NCBI GenBank assembly: GCA_013397935.1
Contig: VZRN01011461.1
Coordinates: 454,611 to 518,610, forward strand
Direction of reading: 5' to 3'
Source of the DNA: Dasyornis broadbenti
Lineage: Eukaryota; Chordata; Aves; Passeriformes; Dasyornithidae
Length of the DNA stretch: 64,000 bases
Position 1 is the first letter of the stretch. Every line of letters begins with the position of its first letter. The position numbers were made by a program, and so were the translations under genes. The notes beneath the pieces were generated by a model that had not been told where the DNA came from, ran no database searches, and saw only the letters and a list, made by a program, of their open reading frames with translations. This document shows, piece after piece, positions 37,189-64,000 of this stretch.

Positions 37189-37677
37189 ATGCTGCTCTTC
37201 TGCCCGGCCTGCGGGAACGTGCTGGTGGCCGAGGAGGGGCCGCGCTGCCACCGCTTCGCCTGCACCACCTGTCCCTACGTGCGCAACGTCACTCGGAAGG
37301 TACCGGGGCGCGGGGGGCGCGGGGCGGCGGGGCCCGCTGTGCCCGGTGCCCATTGCCCGGTGCCCATGCCCGGCTCCCGATTCCGCAGGTGACCAGCAGG
37401 AAGTACCCGCGGCTGAAGGAGGTGGACGATGTGCTGGGCGGCGCCGCGGCCTGGGAGAACGTGGACTCCACGGCAGGTAGGGCCGGGCCGAGGGGCGGCG
37501 CGGAGCTCGGCTCTGCCCCGCCGGCCCCTCACGGTGTCTCCCCCCGCAGAGCCGTGCCCCAAGTGCGAGCATCCCCGCGCCTACTTCATGCAGATCCAGA
37601 CGCGCTCGGCCGACGAGCCCATGACCACCTTCTACAAGTGCTGCAACCCGCAGTGCGGGCACCGCTGGCGGGACTGA
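37189..37677 (+). CDS. POLR3K: POLR3K, RNA polymerase III subunit RPC10, complete
   Basis: There are three coding exons: 37189-37299, 37389-37476 and 37550-37677. They sum to 327 bases, 108 residues plus stop, the family length. The N-terminal zinc ribbon has Cys5, Cys8, Cys25 and Cys28 (CPACG ... CTTC). A linker leads to the C-terminal TFIIS-like ribbon with Cys69, Cys72, Cys97 and Cys102 (CPKC ... CCNPQCGHRW). The acidic hairpin RSADEPMTTFYKC carries Asp88 and Glu89, which in this family promote RNA cleavage by Pol III. Role: small Pol III core subunit needed for transcript cleavage, termination and reinitiation in the nucleus. Introns are tiny (89 and 73 bases) and GC-rich. The gene diverges from SNRNP25 and converges with GTF3C1. 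Confidence 0.97.
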
Positions 37678-37708
37678 GGGCCCGGGCTGAGGGGGGTCCT
37701 GCTCCGGC

Positions 37709-37714
37709 AATAAA
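37709..37714 (+). terminator. POLR3K: POLR3K polyadenylation signal AATAAA
   Basis: A canonical AATAAA lies 32 bases past the stop codon, so the mRNA has a very short 3' untranslated region. Confidence 0.85.
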
Positions 37715-37734
37715 CTGGGTGCAAGGAAGCGGCT

Positions 37735-38125
37735 GCTGCGTGGTTGTTTTGGGCCTTGGCAGGGAGAGGGAACGGACTCCAGCAGGGTGTTGGGCTGGGG
37801 GCAGTTCACACAGTGCAGGGGTTCTGCTGCAGCACAGGTAATAAACTCGTGCCCTGCACACCGAGAAACCAGTGTTTGAAATAGAGACAGACCTGAGGGT
37901 AACCGAGCCGAAGGACAGTGAGGAAACTCCAGCCCTGAGCCAGCTGCTGTGCCACGGCACAGAAGGCAAAGCACCGGTGAAGTACCACTGTGGTCTTACA
38001 GGGAGCCAAACATGAAAAGGGCCTGTGTTGCGACCTGTGAAAACCCTGTCAAGTAAAGCAGGAGCTACAAACTATACCAACTATATGGTAAAAAGAGAAT
38101 ATACTTTAAGTAGAATCATGTATTG
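37735..38125. other. Intergenic spacer between convergent POLR3K and GTF3C1
   Basis: About 0.4 kb lies between the inferred cleavage sites of two tail-to-tail genes. It holds no recognised exon or repeat. Confidence 0.6.
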
Positions 38126-38145
38126 CTTGAGTCTTAACATCAAGC

Positions 38146-38151
38146 TTTATT
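38146..38151 (-). terminator. GTF3C1: GTF3C1 polyadenylation signal AATAAA (- strand)
   Basis: Minus-strand AATAAA lies about 140 bases past the GTF3C1 stop codon (complement of 38287-38289), a typical spacing. Confidence 0.75.
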
Positions 38152-38286
38152 CTCAATTTAAATACATTCAGAAGTAAAAAGGATAAATAACTTAATAAAA
38201 ACATGACGGAGCAGAAATTGGAACATTTAATCTGCATGAACACTCTCACCCACAGGCTAAGCCAGTTTGACTCAGCTTTACCTCTT

Positions 38287-63115
<24,829 letters not shown>

Positions 63116-64000
63116 CTAAAAGATGCCAAAAATACCTTGCATTTTAAGCCCAGCAGTGCTCCAAAGTGCCTAAGCAAAGGATGTGGTGGGAACGGCCATT
63201 TCTTTCCCTACTTCTATCAGTCCCTGCTCTCTTCTCCCTTTAGCTGAAGACAACTGGGAACTTTGTTTTACATTTCAGCTCTATGTTCTTTATACTCAAG
63301 CTTTTGCTTGTTAGGGGAGAACTGCTGTTCTGATGCCAGCAAATTCTCAATTCCTGATTCCTCTGTGCAATTACGAATCCAGCCTCCCTAAGGACAGGAG
63401 AACCTACAGCTTGTTTAGGTGGTGATTTAACAAATGCAGTCTGTTCTTGCAGTTGTGAGCTCAGCTCAGCTTGGGGCAGAAAGGGTTCGTTCAGTGGTTT
63501 CAGAGCTCAGAAACTGCTCCTGCATTCACAGCACAGATACAGACACACACAGATCCCACCACTTGAAGCCAGCTCCCTTCTCCCTTGCCAGGGCTGGCAG
63601 GTGTGTGCTCACACCCTACTCTCCCCATGCCTGTTCCCATGCACTTTCCCACAAATGCCCCAGGCCCTAATTCTGGGCTCTTTCAATCCTGGGGAATTAC
63701 TTGTAAAAAAGACCTGGAAGGTAACGAGGGAATGAGGCAATACCTGAATGTACACATGGACTTCAACTTTCCCAAAAGACTACATCCTGGTTATTAACAA
63801 ATGGAATGCAAACACCAGTAAATTTCCTTGGGAGAGACTGGAGAGGGACAGAACTTTCACTGATTCTGAGGAAACCTGTGAGCAACCTATTCATAGCACT
63901 GAAGGGACAGCAGAGACCTGGAATGCCTTCCAAGCCTGCACTTGGATGAGACTCAATCAATCACTGATGAGGCTGGTGCCAGATGAGGCTCTAATTTTAC
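63116..64000 (-). other. GTF3C1: GTF3C1 intron, incomplete at the right edge
   Basis: The acceptor TTTTAG precedes the first visible exon. The exon encoding the residues before it is not in the remaining 885 bases. I see no repeat family here. Confidence 0.7.

Larger units (their letters stand above)
36660..37560. promoter_or_regulatory. CpG island over SNRNP25/POLR3K
   Basis: Both sides of the gap are very GC- and CpG-rich, through the whole of POLR3K exon 1 and both its introns. This contrasts with the CpG-poor neighbouring introns. The pattern fits a constitutively active housekeeping promoter. Confidence 0.75.

Noticed and set aside
36329..37480. Long readings that run through the N gap on both strands
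   Set aside because: They are open only because N cannot create stops. The real genes there are SNRNP25 and POLR3K.

Overview
This is vertebrate genomic DNA, almost certainly from a bird. Genes are split into short exons with GT-AG introns. Fragments of the avian LINE CR1 occur in several introns, recognised by the 3' tail of the family ending in TTCCAACC...ATGATTCTATGA. The GC-rich promoter area is interrupted by a 390-base run of N (36713-37102), the kind of gap often left in bird assemblies. There are no operons, CRISPR arrays, prophages or bacterial features.

Layout, left to right. (1) 1-34.25 kb: RHBDF1 (iRhom1) on the + strand. A CpG-bearing left edge suggests the promoter lies just outside the window. 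Positions 1-14115 are read as 5' untranslated/first-intron DNA. Seventeen coding exons (14138-33945) assemble without a break into an 857-residue protein that follows human iRhom1 end to end. A further 105-base, phase-compatible, splice-site-flanked exon at 18442-18546 looks like an in-frame cassette adding 35 Arg/Ser-rich residues. (2) 35.1-37.15 kb: SNRNP25 (U11/U12 snRNP 25 kDa) on the - strand, convergent with RHBDF1; its middle is lost in the assembly gap. (3) 37.19-37.72 kb: POLR3K (RNA polymerase III subunit RPC10) on the + strand. Its start codon is only 35 bp from that of SNRNP25, so the two share a very compact bidirectional promoter. (4) 38.1 kb to beyond 64 kb: GTF3C1 (TFIIIC largest subunit) on the - strand, tail to tail with POLR3K. 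Twenty-six coding exons are in the window, giving the C-terminal 1511 residues; the N-terminal part lies past the right edge.

The RHBDF1-SNRNP25-POLR3K order and orientation match the human 16p13.3 block next to the alpha-globin locus. In human GTF3C1 is elsewhere on 16p, so the neighbourhood of two RNA polymerase III machinery genes plus a minor-spliceosome gene is the main gene-order point. Smaller observations include a perfect 27-bp-arm hairpin in a GTF3C1 intron, a GC-AG intron in GTF3C1, a hexamer-encoded Pro-Val expansion in the first coding exon of RHBDF1, and a diverged tandem duplication. I saw no new multi-gene system. The best novel lead is the RHBDF1 cassette exon.
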